DNA from: Magnetococcales bacterium
Lineage (GTDB): Bacteria; Pseudomonadota; Magnetococcia; Magnetococcales; Magnetaquicoccaceae
Assembly (NCBI GenBank): GCA_015234115.1
Contig: JADFWP010000029.1
Span: forward strand, 1-32,812
Length of the DNA stretch: 32,812 nt
Direction of reading: 5' to 3'
Shown here: in pieces, positions 32,525 through 32,812 of the stretch
Numbering within the stretch: the stretch's first letter is position 1
How the letters are laid out: the number at the start of each line of letters is the position of its first letter
Notes under the pieces: generated by a model
The model's input: only the letters and a program-made list of their open reading frames with translations
What the model was told of the DNA's origin: nothing
The model's database searches: none
Program-made: the position numbers and the translations under genes

Positions 32525-32812
32525 CCTGTTCCAACCTCAAACCCCTTCTTTAAAAGAAGTCAGCATCCTTATCCGGAATGCCCACAACATAAAAATACGC
32601 CCATGCCCCGTCCGTGCCGCCCTTTCCTCCCCCCTGGCACCCCTCTCCCCCATGATGACCTCCGAACGGCGATGCTGACTCGTGACACCGCCCCCCGCAA
32701 TCCATCCATCACCCCCCCCCAAAAAAAACGATTCGCAACGCAAAACATCCACTTTTTGTTTCTTTTTTCAGGCATGTGCTGTATACTATTCGCAAGGTCA
32801 ATAGATAGCATC
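32525..32812. other. Right-hand intergenic sequence with homopolymer tracts
   Basis: No gene was recognised. It contains C-rich, Pro-codon-like stretches and a run of nine C followed by eight A at 32712-32728. Weak minus-strand reading frames across it have no family features. The next gene probably lies beyond the window. Confidence 0.5.
32759..32787 (+). promoter_or_regulatory. Possible sigma-70 promoter reading out of the window
   Basis: TTTCTT (32759-32764) and TATACT (32782-32787) are separated by 17 bp. The -10 is good and the -35 weak. The driven gene would lie beyond base 32812. Confidence 0.3.

Noticed and set aside
32537-32811. Minus-strand frames at the right edge
   Set aside because: They cross homopolymer tracts and show no family motifs or ribosome site.

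Overview
The window looks like a GC-rich chromosomal segment of a free-living, motile Gram-negative bacterium, most likely a proteobacterium. It has Sec signal peptides, a TolC-type outer-membrane protein, a membrane-fusion protein, chemotaxis and sigma-54 machinery. The mix of a hemerythrin-tailed chemoreceptor, type I secretion genes and GC-rich palindromic repeats would fit an Alphaproteobacteria or Magnetococcia-like lineage, but I cannot prove that from this sequence. No tRNA, rRNA, IS element, prophage or CRISPR array was seen.

Region 1 (1-8.4 kb): a single-domain response regulator converges on a type I secretion locus. Two ABC half-transporters and a HlyD-like adaptor form a minus-strand operon with overlapping stop/start codons. 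A divergently transcribed TolC-family protein carries an added C-terminal SPOR domain. Both ATPases have altered ATP-site motifs.

Region 2 (8.4-13.7 kb): a large chemoreceptor ends in a complete bacteriohemerythrin domain. It is followed by an orphan protein with faint similarity to flagellar rod protein FlgB and a RelA/SpoT-fold protein that appears to lack key synthetase residues. Two GC-rich palindromic repeats of one family (612-675 and 12192-12336) lie in intergenic gaps here and in region 1.

Region 3 (13.7-24.6 kb, all minus strand): a phosphate regulon. In transcription order it holds phoB, phoR, a DUF47 gene, a Pit phosphate transporter, a second DUF47 gene, pstS, phoU fused to a dead phosphatase-like domain, pstC, pstA and two pstB genes, then a clear intrinsic terminator. 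Arrays of TT(A/C)A repeats with an 11-bp period, resembling Pho boxes, precede pit and pstS. The two PstB proteins have complementary defects, which predicts an obligate heterodimer with a single working ATP site.

Region 4 (24.6-32.5 kb, plus strand): a CHASE-type sensor kinase and an NtrC-like sigma-54 activator are followed by a 566-bp gap. The gap holds five exact copies of TGCTGCACCC (either orientation) and a sigma-54-like promoter. Downstream are two PhoU/DUF47-like genes, a second Pit transporter and polyphosphate kinase 2. I read this as a second, sigma-54-controlled phosphate-uptake and polyphosphate module placed back to back with the PhoBR-controlled one. This is the best candidate here for an undescribed system.
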